A stretch of 64,000 nucleotides of DNA from positions 31,980,844 through 32,044,843 of the forward strand of contig NC_088787.1 of the NCBI RefSeq assembly GCF_949628265.1, given 5' to 3'. Source of the stretch: Cloeon dipterum. Lineage: Eukaryota > Arthropoda > Insecta > Ephemeroptera > Baetidae. Both the position numbers and the translations under genes were made by a program. Shown here piece after piece: positions 20,026-32,600 of the stretch. The stretch's first letter is position 1. Every line of letters starts with the position of its first letter. The notes below the pieces were generated by a model. It was not told where the DNA came from and did not search any database. It saw only the letters and a program-made list of their open reading frames with translations.

Positions 20026-23000
20026 TTACGTAAGAATCTTCAACTTCCATGAAGAGTGAGGCATCAGCGGTGGCAAGCAGAGGTGAGGTTCTGAAATCAT
20101 ATGGGAAATGTTAATTTTAGTTAACAAGTAGAACACACCTGTTCATCCGAGCAAAATATAATTTCTTTTTCTTCAACCATCATAAGATTAAAATAATTAT
20201 GCCAAAGGAGAACTTTCCGTTATTTGCAGTTTTCAAGTTGAGGACGTTAAAGTCTTCAATATATAGAATACGTTCAAAAGCTGTTAGGCTACGAGAAATA
20301 TCTAAAAATATTAAACTAAATTGACAAAATACAAGTAACTGGTGGCAATTTAACTAAAAATTTTAAATAATCAGGGATTTTTTTGCAAATTTATACACAG
20401 TATCTTTAGATTTATGGCGTGAGCAAAGTACAAAAGAAAACCAACCTATTTCAGCAGCTGGATTCAGTTGATTTACAGCTGATAACGAGTTCGAAGTTCC
20501 CTCAGGTCCAAGAGCCTGAAACAGCATAACAACACCTTCAATTATCACTTTAGATCAGAATGATACAATTTACAACTTGATTGGAGAAAGAGTTAAACTT
20601 GATCACATAATTTTATTCTTTGATCTTGATGCTCTTTAGCAAAAAACTGATAAGAGGTGTTATAGGATTAACTTAAAGAACAATACTGACTGCTAAGGCT
20701 GCAGTGCGGTTTTGTACTAATTCAGGAATCCAGATTGTCGACTTTTTCGCTTCCATATCGGTCAACAGGGTCGAAAGTCTGTTCTGCAAATCAGCAGCCT
20801 CTCTGTCCATGTTCAGCTGGAGCAGCGCCGCGCATAGATTTTTCACATCATCTGGTTTAAATTAAAATTAGGAACAATTAACCTCAATAAAACGTATTCA
20901 AATACCTCGATAGGAGTAAATTTTCAAGTACAACTCGTAGAGTGCGCGAACAAGCGCCAAATCCTCATATGGGCTGCCTTCTTTCAGACTCAACAGCTTC
21001 CGTTCGTGTTTTCTTTTGTTTTTGCTCGAGCGGTAAGTACGCCTGGAAATGAACCATTGCAAAAAGGTTTCACAATTAAGATAAAATTAAAAAATGCTAA
21101 CCCTGATCCATGAGAAGAGGCTCCACTGCTTCTGGACTTGGTCGAGCCTCTGATGCTGCTCGTGTCGGAAAACATGTCGCATTCCGGCAAGTTGGCAAAC
21201 TCATCTGAGCATATTTTTTACAAATAAGGATTTAAAAATATATTCTGCACTACCTCCTTCCTCGATTCTTTTGGCCTTGTCGACGCGCACCACAAGCAGT
21301 CGACTTGATTGCTGTGCCACCTGTTCTTGGGCCGCATCAATATCGCTCAGCAAACTACTTAATTGGTTCACAATCTCAAACCGCAAGAGTTGGTCTATAA
21401 CAGCAGTTCATAGTTTATTAAACTCGCAACGCTTGCTCGCAATACCTGAGCCAGGAATGTCAAAAGAGCTTTTGACCCTCCAGGCTTCATCCCAGGCTTT
21501 GGCTTTGCACAGAGAAATCAGCCTCTCCTCTTGGTTTTGGACGTACTCTGCAAACACAGTTGCCGAATCCAGATATTGTTTTCGCTCGCGCAATTCGAGT
21601 CCCAGTACTTCGTAAAACGAGCTATGTCTCTCCTTGCTGAATATAATTTTTAATCCACAAACACGTTTTTATATCGAATTGTCTACCTCCACCCAAGTTT
21701 CGGCAGGATAGGGATGATTCTCCTCCAGCACCCAGCCTTCCTGAAAGCTTCCACACTCTCCTCATAGCATTCAGCTCGGAGAAAAATGATTCCAGCCTCC
21801 TCGTAGTGCTGGCCAGACATCAGATTTGCACCATACTCTTTACAAATGTCCTATAATAAGATGGAGATCAAAATTTATGTTAGTAAAACCAATCAATGTC
21901 CTACTTTGTACAAGTAATGAGAGGGCGGGAACACTTTCAAGGCAGCTGAGTACAGTTTGTGTTCAGATATGAACTTTTTGCACTCATTGTAGTGTTCTGG
22001 TCCACATTCCTTAATATGATTCAAGGCAGATTCAAACTTTTTCAAGTGTTTGTCAATGGTGAACTTCTGATAGTTTGGCTCCAACCTCCTCAACTCGTTT
22101 AAAAACGGAATGTACTCTTTAGGATCCTATAGAAAAAATATAGAATCTTAATTTGATTCAATGATCATTGTTTAAACTTAATACCTTTTGAGATTTCTGA
22201 GCCACGAGCATGACCAACTCAAAGTCATAGAGTCCAAGAGCAACGTCAAACAGCTCGTAGACATCAACAATGTAAAAGAGGTAGTTGAGGGCTTCGTCGC
22301 TCGAAACGGGAAGCTTCTTTCCTCGTTCCTCTTCCACTGCAACTAGATTTTAGAAAAAATATCTGAAAAAAAAGTATCGGCAAATAAACACCTTTGATCT
22401 TGTTGATGAATTGAAGTGCTGATCCTATATCTGATTTGGTTTCTTTGATGAATGTCGTGATTACAGGCAAAACCAACCGCTTAGAGTCAACGTCTAACAG
22501 AACCTACACAAAAATTTGTTAAATTTTAAGAAATAGTAAAAATAAAGATTGATTTTAAGAAAACCATCATGGAAAAAAATGAAGTCAATAGATTATTGCA
22601 CTCGATTTTGCAAAAGTATGGAAATCCAAAAAGTGGCTTGCACCCCTTGGGTCATTCGGGTCTCCAATTGGTTGGCCTTAAGTAATTGGTTTCATTTTTT
22701 AACTCCCCTACGGACTGGATTCAGTTTCAGACATGAAACGCGTCGATTGCTCAGGTTAGACACCGAATTTGAACTTTGCCAAACAGGGGAAGAGGGAAGA
22801 TAGGGAATGGGTCTGGTCGAGGGGCAGGCCAGATTTGTTAAGTTTTTTTGCTCTGGGGACAACTTAGCACCCTGCCCCAAAGTGCTCGGCCGTTGCTTTG
22901 TTGTATTAGATGTGTAGAATTTTTCTTGCCTTACGCATGTGGGAACAGACAAAATCTAGTTTTGTTGTGTTCTGAGGTAGGACAAATCCTGGTTTTGATG

Positions 23001-26000
23001 GATAATGGCCTGCGTACATGCTTTCTGTCACATCAGTCTCCCTGCAAACATGAAAAATCAGCAATTTTCAAACCAAAACATTGAGCAAATTACATCAAAT
23101 CAGTCAGGAACTGGCACAACCAGGTTGGATCTTTGATTTGCAGCACAAAATCCTTAATGTTTTCAAGGAACAGAGCTGGATTGTGGTCGTAGATTAGGTT
23201 GAGATTGATTCTTTGCTTTCTCATGGTGTCAAAAGCTCTAAAGTACTTCTTGCTGCAAGAGAGAAAAATTATGCATTTGAATATTTCATTTGTAGTGTTC
23301 TCCTACTTGTCCAACAGGTGCTTAATGATGAAAATGGCCAATGATCTTGGTTGGATGACCTCAAGGTTGCCTCTGGGCATTTGCAGCACCACTCTGGTGT
23401 CGCAGGGCACGGCTGCGACAAGTACAGCTCCGAATTCGGTCTGCCTTTCCGTTCCGTCAGGCCCTACTTTGCTTCTGTCCAACAAGGACTCTGCAACCAA
23501 TCAATTTTGTACAAGGAGAGCCAAGATGGTTGTTTTATTGATTTTTTACCGATTCCGTCTTTGGTTTTTGGAATGCAGAGCAATTTGTTTTCAGAAGTGG
23601 TGATCAAGATGAAGTTGGAGTGGATGAAATAGGATGAACAGTTCTTCATGACATCGACATTGTCCACGTAGAGAATTCCAAAAAGGTTTCGTCCAATAAC
23701 ATGAACATTGTCATCGACTTCGAAAACTTCAAACTGAAAATTATGTGTTTAGCCAGATAAACGAGGAAACTGTACTTTTTGGCGGATTAATAAATTCTTG
23801 ATGCGAACCACGTTCAGTGGTGGAAAATTTTGATTTTAGCCGTTTTTGGAGATTTTAATTGAAAACTTGATTCAAAAGCGCATTGCTCAATTGAGAACAA
23901 AATTTTGGTTTGTGGTCTCTGTTCAACGAGCCTGGAAAATAAAGAAGTTTCAGGCTTTGCAAGGTTTTAATGGTTTATCGTATTGTAGAGCAAAATATTA
24001 CACATAATCTGAAAGCTGATGAAATTTGCTATTTAAAACATGTTAAAAATTTCTTTGCATCATTTATTGTTTCTAAAAAAAACTGCATTGATTTAAAATT
24101 TATTAATTATAAAATTTTAGATTTTTTTTCTTAGTGACTTAAATGGAGCTACATGGCCTGGTAGTAAGCTCAGGGATTTAACTAAAATTATTTTGAGCCA
24201 CTAGCCAATTTCCCGGCAAGAGTCAAAATATTAGGGAGTTTCCCAGAAGATAAAAAATGAGCCACCGATCGATTCACCTTTGATAGATTCGCCGATTGAA
24301 TGAAAAGTGGATTCACAATGAAACATTTTCCCAGTCAGGGTTTTGCAAACTGCATCGAGTCGAAAAAGTAAATCCTAAGATTATCCTTATGTTAGTTTAC
24401 CTGTACGCATGTTGAAAACGATTTGAACTGCATGTGAAACCTTGTGGTGAAGTCCACAACTGAGTCATCATTGCACGTCCACAGTTTCAAAACGTCTTGG
24501 GCCAGGTTTACAACCACTTCCTTTGCACTTGGCAGAAGACACAGTCCCTTGACCGCACTCTCGACTAAAATTGCTGATCTGTAATGATTTACTAGGTGAA
24601 TATCCAAATTATAAGTAATTATCAAATGACTTACACCACTGCAATTGTTTCGCTTTCGGAATCCAACTCCAATTTGAGCAAATAACTCTTTCGCTTCTCA
24701 GCAGGAAGAACGCAAACCAGCAAGTTCTCAGCTATCCACAGCCAATGGTGCAGACTGGAAGGGATTTGTCTGTATTTCAACTGCTCGTATTTTCCCCAGT
24801 CTAATTTGTGGAAGCCAGTTGGTACTAATTTGGTTCCAGAATTCACAAAGCCTTGCTCCTCAGGGGAAAACGGCGCAACAGATATGCTTGCAGTCGAAGA
24901 AAGATGCCCTGAATGGACCACTGTTAAGAAATATTCCTCATTCTGAGCTTAACAAAATACCATTTAGAGTGAACTTGGCCACTTCATTCTCGCTTGTAAC
25001 AACACAAACGTCGTCATTTAGAAAGGCCACACACGAGACGGGATTCGGCACTTTTAAGAAATAGCTGCACATCGGTGGAGGAACAACCGCCTCTCTCAGG
25101 TTTGTCATTTTAACGTTGGCTGAAAATGCAACTTCATTATTGAGCTAAAGATAAAATAAAAAACTACGCCACCTCCATCAATTACGGCAACACTGCAAAG
25201 GTCAATGGGAGACTTTCCAGTACTGTGATCTGTTTCCCACTTCCAAACGTACTCGACGTACACTGGCCCCTCTTGGATGACATGCAAACTGCAATTTCAG
25301 ATTAGAATCCAGTGAATAACTAGAATATATCTACTATACTTGTAAATCAGCTCTTTATCCCAAGAGAAGTTCAGCAAATTCTGCTCTGCGGAAAAGTTAA
25401 GGCTTTGCTTCAGTTGCCAGTGGTAATTAGTTGCTGCCCACAGCTGCAGGCACGACTTCTTGCTCTCTCTGCACACGCACCAAATGGCCAAAATGCTCGA
25501 GTCCAGATTCCAACGCAACTCTTTCACCTGATGAGAAAATTTAAATTTCCTTGCTTCAATCGACATGGACAAACTTACTTGAACCTCATTGGGTTGGAAA
25601 GGCAGCGCAAATTCGCCATGACGGAGGCCATTCTTCTCAAAGAAGGCGACAATATGCTTGTTGGGCATCGTGACCGTTGAAGCAAAGACAGATCCTGACA
25701 GTTTCCAGTCCAGACACTGCTCCAGACCGACAGTTGGCTCACTGGTATACTGTAGCACGCCTTCTCGGTTGAAAATTCGGATTTGACGTGCACCTTCAAG
25801 GGCCAAAATAAATTTTTTGTTCTAGCTCGGGTTAGAATTGGGTCTTCACCAGAGTGTTTAATGAAAGACACAGCAAACAAGGCGCCGTCACCTCTCCACC
25901 GGATTCTGGGCAGTTTGTCGTCGAGCTCATTAGCTTGCGTCTCGTCAACTTGCAGTTTTGCCTGAGCAGCTGCTTTTCCCGCCGTTCCATGAAACTGGGT

Positions 26001-26698
26001 TTCCTTTTTCCCCCAACCAACATTAACAAATTGTTCTGTAACGGTAGCAAAATATTTAAATTTGACAGGAATTACAATTTTACTCATTACTTTCGCCAAA
26101 TCCCTCTTGGTGAAGATCAATTTCACCGGTTATAGGGTCGAAATCAGAGGACAGGACCATTACGGTATCGTTTCCAGATACTAAAACCACAAGCGATTCA
26201 TCCGCACTCCACTCCATGGCTTTAATCCCGCTCTCCACACTTCCCACGTAGGAAATCTGAAAAATTAAAATTATTTAAAAATTTGCACATAAATATCAAG
26301 CATGTAAAATAAAATAAAACACCATTAAATCCTTAAAAAGAAATAATTTTTACCTCATCCCGATCCAAAGTTGCAACTTCACCGACTGCAAGCGCAACGT
26401 ACAATTTCTCCCAAACAGAAGTGTACGCGAATCCAACCACACTGACATCGTCTCCTGGCAAATCCAATTCGTATTTCCCAATTATCTGGCATTTAAAACA
26501 ATCAATGACACAATCTATCTATAACGAAAATACCGCTCAACCAACCTGTTCCGTGGACAGGTCAACTTTGTAGATTGTTTTCGCCTCGAATAAAAACAAG
26601 ATTGGCGGGTTTACGTGCGCCTGGACACAAAAGCAAGGACTGCTGGGCAGATCAGAACTCTCGAAAACCCGCACTGACAAGAGACGCAGGTCTCTCAT
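20026..26698 (-). CDS. Elp1: Elongator complex protein 1 (IKAP/ELP1)
   Basis: Scaffold subunit of Elongator, which modifies wobble uridines of tRNAs. All 25 exons join in frame to 1313 aa (human 1332): 26698-26546, 26485-26354, 26256-26091, 26035-25850, 25793-25579, 25527-25340, 25288-25173, 25119-24961, 24920-24635, 24578-24401, 23733-23550, 23490-23307, 23252-23094, 23041-22930, 22503-22392, 22342-22185, 22126-21905, 21850-21687, 21636-21446, 21394-21254, 21204-21102, 21042-20906, 20851-20691, 20515-20446, 20090-20026. Landmarks: MRDLRLL start, [71 protein letters not shown], the basic patch and GSPYEDLAL (about 1171-1200), and the end WKLKIL. N-terminal WD40 propellers span about 1-700, C-terminal TPR-like repeats follow. 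Intron 14 has a GC donor. Largest intron 23734-24400. Confidence 0.97.
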
Positions 26699-27151
26699 CT
26701 TGAAACGCGTGAGGAGTTCCGGAGATTTGAGAAATTTCTGTAGCTAAACACAAAAACACCTGGCATGCACACACCCACTCAGTCAGCCTCAGCCAGGCCT
26801 CAGCCACACAACAATGCCATCAAAATAAACACACGTGCTGCTAGCTGCCTGGCTGGTGGGAACAAAAGCGCATCGCGACGCGCAGGTCTGGCTTCGCCCC
26901 CTTATCGCGACTTTCGCAAATAATATTGACAATAACAAACAAAAATGTGTGATCAACAGTGAAGGCGAAGAGAGTGAGAACTTGAACGTGATTAAGCTTG
27001 TCCAGGAATCTTTAAAGAGTCGCAAGATGTCAAGAAGCGTTCGTGGCATTTCGTGGAATTCTTCGCATTCTTAAATTTGACCACTTCTGGTTTGGTTTCT
27101 TAAAGACCGACATGAATCAGTAAAATTGTTACATATTATTTCGAAATAGTC
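26699..27151. promoter_or_regulatory. Shared divergent promoter region Elp1 / BTBD17-like
   Basis: Only 453 bp separate the two start codons, so both 5' UTRs and promoters lie here. No TATA box is obvious on either side, as expected for a housekeeping gene. Confidence 0.5.
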
Positions 27152-29725
27152 ATGGAACATTGGGACAAAAAGGACAAAAATATTCCTGTGCCTTCCCCTG
27201 TAAGTGTCAATCAATTTATTGTTTTGGTCCTTTTCAATGAATTAATTTCAGAGGGATTCCTCGCAGAATATTCTGCAGAGGATTTCCAATTTGTGCGGCA
27301 GCTACGAAATGAGCGATGTCATTCTTGTGGTTGGTCCCAAAGAATTCCCAGCACACCGTCTTCTCCTCTGCCTCTCCAGTGAAGTGTTTAGGGTACAATA
27401 TTCCGTCTTGATTTCATGTATGTATTTGTAATGCAAATTAAATTCATATCCAGGTAATGCTGATGAACAAGGAATGGAACGAGGCTCAGGTAATGAAAGT
27501 GGAGCTCCAGGAGTCGCAACAGTGCTGTGAACATTTCCACAAATTCCTCGCGTTCTTCTACAGAGGCAAAATTAGTATTTCAGTTGACGACTGTTTGCCA
27601 CTTTTGTGCCTTGCAGATAAATATAATGTTAAGGTAGGAGGAGTTAGTTTGTAGCGACTTTACAGCTGGTTTATCTTGGCATTTCCTCAGGAATTAAGCT
27701 CAACTTGTTTGGATTACATGTGTTCCCACATCGCGTATGCTGCCACAAAAAGTATCTTACTCTCCTGGCTGCAATACACTCACTGCTGTAGCCATTTAAT
27801 AGCTGCCCAGGTGCGTTTGTTTCATTCTCAAGTAGTCATGTTTCAACCTCAATTGTTCAATCCAAACAGGCCTGCCAGAATTTCGTGTTGTGGAACTTCT
27901 CAACTGTCGCATGCGCGTCAGATTTTGGTAGTTTAGAGCTGGAATCAATGGTTTGGATCCTCCAGCAAAATGATCTTGTTGTCCAAGATGAACTCGAGCT
28001 CTACAGGTAACAATCATAGCGTGATTTTTAAACTAGATAGAGAGAGATTTAAAAATGAATGAAATCCTTTAACATGTGTATACTGATAAGGTCCTAAGGA
28101 CCATGACTGTACAGTTAAAAAATAGATAGGTTGTTAATTGAGGCAATGGCGAAGTCGGCTAATACGTAAATGGTGTAGAATAATTTATTTATTTTTAGTT
28201 TTGTTAAACATCTTTCCCAAAATCACCGATGAGAGCGCATATAACCCGGCCACATAACTGGTGACTTGTAATGAGGCCAAACTTCGAAAAAATTGGATTT
28301 TTGTTTCACATTTGGTCAAAAGTGTTTGGTAAAATTGATAGGTTAGGGTTAAATTTTTCATGTAATATCATTTTTCAAATAAAAAATCCCCATCATTTCA
28401 CTTTAAGGCGGCGGCTTAGCCATTTTTTTGCCCTGCAGCGGCGGCTGGCGCGGCTGACAATATTTTAAACGTCCAGTTTGATAGTACTTTAATGGAACAC
28501 ATTTTATTCCCCTGTACTTTTTAATTTCTGACCCTTTTTCACCGGCGGTTGGCGCAGCTTAGCCACATTCACGGCTCATGGCGGCTGCCAACTAAAACTT
28601 TAATTTGCCGGCTAGCGTGGCACAGCGCAGCTGGCCTCTAAAATCTTGGCATTTTAATTACAGAGGTGTATAGATCAAGCAAAACTTAAATTCTAATTTA
28701 AAAAAAATCAATGCTCTTGAATGGTAGAAACAAAATTTGCATTTCTTGTCATACATTTAAAAAATAAACAGCCCTAATAATTAATGAATTGGTTTGAAGG
28801 GTTAATTATTGTGAAATGATTTGAAACAGGTTAGTGATATACTGGTTGGAACTGCAGCAGCTGCGACTCATCGATACTGACACGGACTTGGAAGAGACGA
28901 TGGAGATGTACACAAAAACCACCATGATGTGCATTCGCTTTCCCATGATGTCTCCGAGACAGCTGGCTGACCTGCTCCTTCAGGGCGAGGTGAAAAAGTA
29001 CAAAGACTTCTTTGTAGACAGACTCGGCCTCGGAATGGCATTTCATTCTTCCAACCACCATCAGTAAATTAACAGGTTGTTATTTAAACAGTTGCTAATT
29101 GGCCTTTAGTCTAGTCAAACTGATGAAGAATGAGTCGGGTTTGATGCTGACCCCTCGCATCTACATGACAGACACATGGAGCTCGGGGCTGACGATTGAG
29201 AAGTACTCGGACATCCAGCCCTACCACACGAGCACCCTAGTTTTTTCCATTCCAATCTCATTCTCAGAGTGCCATCAGAGCAGCCACGTCGAGTGGGTGG
29301 CCGACTTCTATCCCAGAGGCCTGTGGTATCCAAAAGGCCTGCTGATCGCGTGGGAGGGCACAAAGGAAATCCCAGAGGCTGTGCTCAAGACGTGCAGGCT
29401 GTCGCTCACCTGCAGAGACCTTGAGAGCATAAGCAAAATGCATTTTCACGTCAAAATCGGAATTCTGGTACCGTAAAGGTTTCGCCTGGATGATTTTTTC
29501 TTGTAACAATTTTTGTTTTAGGTCACTGGAACCAGTGCTGGAATCGAGCACGTGGCGCAGGTTGTTTACAAGCATCATTACTTTGACCGCAGTAACTGCG
29601 TGCTGCACATTGATGATTTCATGCCCTATGAAAAGTTGCTGAATAGTAAATTTTTGGTTGGACCTAATTCAGACACTCTGAAGCTGCGGATTGTCATAGA
29701 ACCCCTTGTTGATATGATAAAATGA
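27152..29725 (+). CDS. BTB/BACK protein, BTBD17 / Tango10-like
   Basis: Eight exons: 27152-27199, 27252-27392, 27454-27633, 27691-27810, 27870-28006, 28830-29063, 29110-29467 and 29522-29725; 473 aa (human BTBD17 about 478). BTB domain at about 30-125 (SDVILVVGPKEFPAHRLLL, VMLMNKEW, CLADKYNV), BACK-like helices at about 126-240, then a C-terminal beta-rich region. The order and length fit BTBD17 and fly Tango10, a BTB adaptor linked to Cul3-based ubiquitination and circadian output. Assignment is from the BTB signature and overall length and is not certain among BTB-BACK proteins. Intron 5 (823 bp) is much larger than the others and holds scattered GGCGGCTGGCG-like and GGCTTAGCC pieces. AATAAA at 29734-29739. 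Confidence 0.85.
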
Positions 29726-32208
29726 ATTATTACAATAAAAAATTGCAAAATTTAAAGATTTTTTCCTTTTTTAATCCCAGATCAATCATTAAAGGTTATA
29801 GCCAATCTCGTCATTTGCATCTGCTGGGTAGAATAAGGAAAACATTTAAGTGAGACGCTTATGTGACTCAGTCAAGCTCCTGTTTGCATAGCCAATTTAT
29901 TGAGGAAAACTTGCATGCTAAAGATAACAGCAGCATTCGCGGTATATTACCATTTTTCCTTGTAATCAAACTCTTATCTATTTTTGGATGCAATAAAGAT
30001 TATTAATTTAATTTTTTAGGGAGTACTATTATACCGTATTATTTTACATAATTTCAAAATTTCTAACGCAGTGAAACCTACGTTACATTAAATTTTAAGA
30101 ATAATTTAAATCAAATTTCTAGTGGTGAAATATTTTACACCGCTTCGTTACAAACTCCGTTTAAATTGAGTTAAAAGCTGTTGCCTTATATCGAGTTTTT
30201 AATATAATGTATACAATCAGAATTACTCTATTTGCATTAATTTCCCAGGAAACAATGCACAATTCAACTCCATAAAGTAAAAATTTAAAGAAATTTCAAG
30301 CTGTCACAATTTCTTGAAAGGTTTTAATAAAAAACTACACATTTGTGGAATGAGCTCAGAGAGACAATATAAAATGATGTGTGCCACTTTCATTATTTTA
30401 CAAAAGCTATTGATTTTTCCTTTAGAATATGTTCGGCTTTTAAAATAACATATAGTTTCATAAAATTCAGCTTCATTTAAGCTTTTTCTAATTTTTGCTG
30501 GAAAATAATTTCCTTTAATTCAAATATTTCAATCTTAACGTCAAAATTAGTTGTAAAATGACACAAATTGGCCAATTTTGTGAAAATTGTTCCATTATCT
30601 ATTAATTACTTACAGATATGCAGTCAGGAAAATTAGTTTAGGAAAAATTGGGAAACTATATAGCTACATAAATTGAGAGCTATATTGTGTGCTGTAATTT
30701 AGCAAAAGTGAAGGCTTGGGCAAGATGCAAGAATATTTTGTTAATATGATGTTTATAATTATTATGTTCCCAGAAGATATGAAGAGATCCAGAAAATCCT
30801 TTCCATAGACTTAGTAGCCATGGCAGAGTTTATAGGTCTAAATATCGGTTTAGTTTCATAACTCATAACTTTTAAACCACTACTTTGTGTTCTAAACTTA
30901 AATTTTTGGTAAATATTTTTTAAATGTCAGTAGCTTAACTATAAACATATTTAATTGATATTAAATTTCTTGCTCGCTCTTGCACTATAGTTCCAATCAC
31001 GAAATACATTTTTCCGTTCGTCGGATCCGCTCTAAGTAAGTGATCCCGAATGCTCGCGCTGTGACACAAAAGAAAGAATAAGTTTGTGTAAAAATTTCCC
31101 AAGGAAGAGACGCCAGCGCGGCGACAGCGGGTAAATGGTGTGTCTGTAAAATGATCTGCCACGGCGGGATGGCGACGAGAGGGTTGGAGCTGGGGGGCGC
31201 TGTGTTGTGTGGTAATAGAGATGATTAATCTAGAGGGCGCCGGGCGCGCTGCTGGCCAACTGCACGCGCGGGGGAAGACGCTGGCGCCGCTCGCTGGACG
31301 GACCCAAGAGGATGGAGAGAGCCGCAGGCGCCAGGGCTCCGCGCTGTCCGCCCTTCTGCGCTAAATCGCATCAAAACACACCCCTTGTGCCTGTTTTTAT
31401 GTGGCCGTGCGGCGTCGGGGTCGGTCGCCTGCCCGGCGCGGCGCTCGCAGTCGTCTCAAAAATAATAAGTGAAATATTGGCTTGGCTCCTGGCTGCCTCC
31501 ACTGCTGGCGTCTCCGATGCTGCGGCGCCGCCTGCAGACACCGACGCGAGGTCTGCAACACACAAAGAGCAGTGCAGAGCGTACGTTGGCAGTTCAAGCA
31601 ACTCGGCCGTGATTGGAATCAATCAACAAGTGTCACTTGTCACTGCTAATTGCGCCCAATCAATCAGCATTTTCCAATTAAATTATTATTTAGTGAACGA
31701 GTCCCTAATTAGAATTAATTGCTTGCTCCGGCCTTCTTATCGGTGTTGAAAATTGAAGATTAAAATATTGCTGTTGCTGAGAGCGTACTAAAATAATCAT
31801 GTCAAACACTTGACGTCTTCAAGTGATTGATGAGATAACTTTTTCATATTAAATATGTGAAGCAACCGTGTCAAAATCGTCTCCTTTACTCATGCTCATT
31901 GGGATAATTCAGCTCAGAACATAATATTTTTGTGATGATTACTTGAACAACCCCAGTTAAAATTGTTCTATTTTTGCATTGCTTTCGAGTTACGAAGTGG
32001 ACGAAATGTTTTAAAAAAACGCAACTGGGACTGTGAAGCGGTGCATAGAAAGATTCTGGATCTTGATTTATGAAGCCCAGCAATGAGATGAAATTCAGTT
32101 GAGCAGAAATCAGTATAATAAAAATGATTTGCATATACAAAATTGGTTCTAGAGCATCATTATTGACAATCCTTTTTTTTCCAAAGCCTAATACGGCTAA
32201 TCATCTGA
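29726..32208. other. Gene-poor stretch with a GC-rich island
   Basis: 29.75-31.0 kb is AT-rich with nothing seen. 31140-31620 turns sharply GC-rich and CpG-rich (GGGCGCCGGGCGCGCTGC). A 145-codon ORF at 31312-31749 is of GC-island composition and resembles no family. It could be a promoter or first-exon region of a gene or lncRNA, or a distal Dad element; I cannot tell. Confidence 0.4.
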
Positions 32209-32600
32209 TGCGTCTTACCCATTGAGAAATGTTATTTAAATATCATACTGTGTTAAAAACGGGAGAGTCAATAAATTCCAAAACAAAAAATCAAGACGGT
32301 TTAAAAATTTCGAGATGGAGGAAAAATAAATTATGGCCGAAAGGGGTTGAGGATATGGGGGTGAGCATCCCCAAAAACATTCATCTCACCAAGGGAAGTT
32401 GAACCAAAGTTGAACGGTGAGCCGTTTTTGCATTTCTGACCCTTAGAACCCGAAATTTGGCGCTCACAACATATTTGAAAAAAAAAATCGAAAAATCGTT
32501 TTTTTTTTCGAATATAATAATCGAATTTCTTGAAAAGGAAGCCGAAAACCACTCTGAAATTTTCACACAAGTTCCCTCGCACCTTGAGAGCACTGTACTT
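32209..32600 (+). repeat. Dispersed repeat R1, copy B
   Basis: Same orientation as copy A. Shared blocks in order: GCGTCTTACCCATT, TTATGGCC.A.AGGGGTTGA, CCCCAAAAAC.TTCA, CCGTTTTTGCATTTCTGACC, CCCGAAATTTGGC.CTCACAA, GAAGCCGAAAACCAC. The right third of copy A is absent. Confidence 0.75.

Noticed and set aside
31312-31749. 145-codon plus-strand ORF
   Set aside because: GC-island composition, no family resemblance, no adjoining exon.
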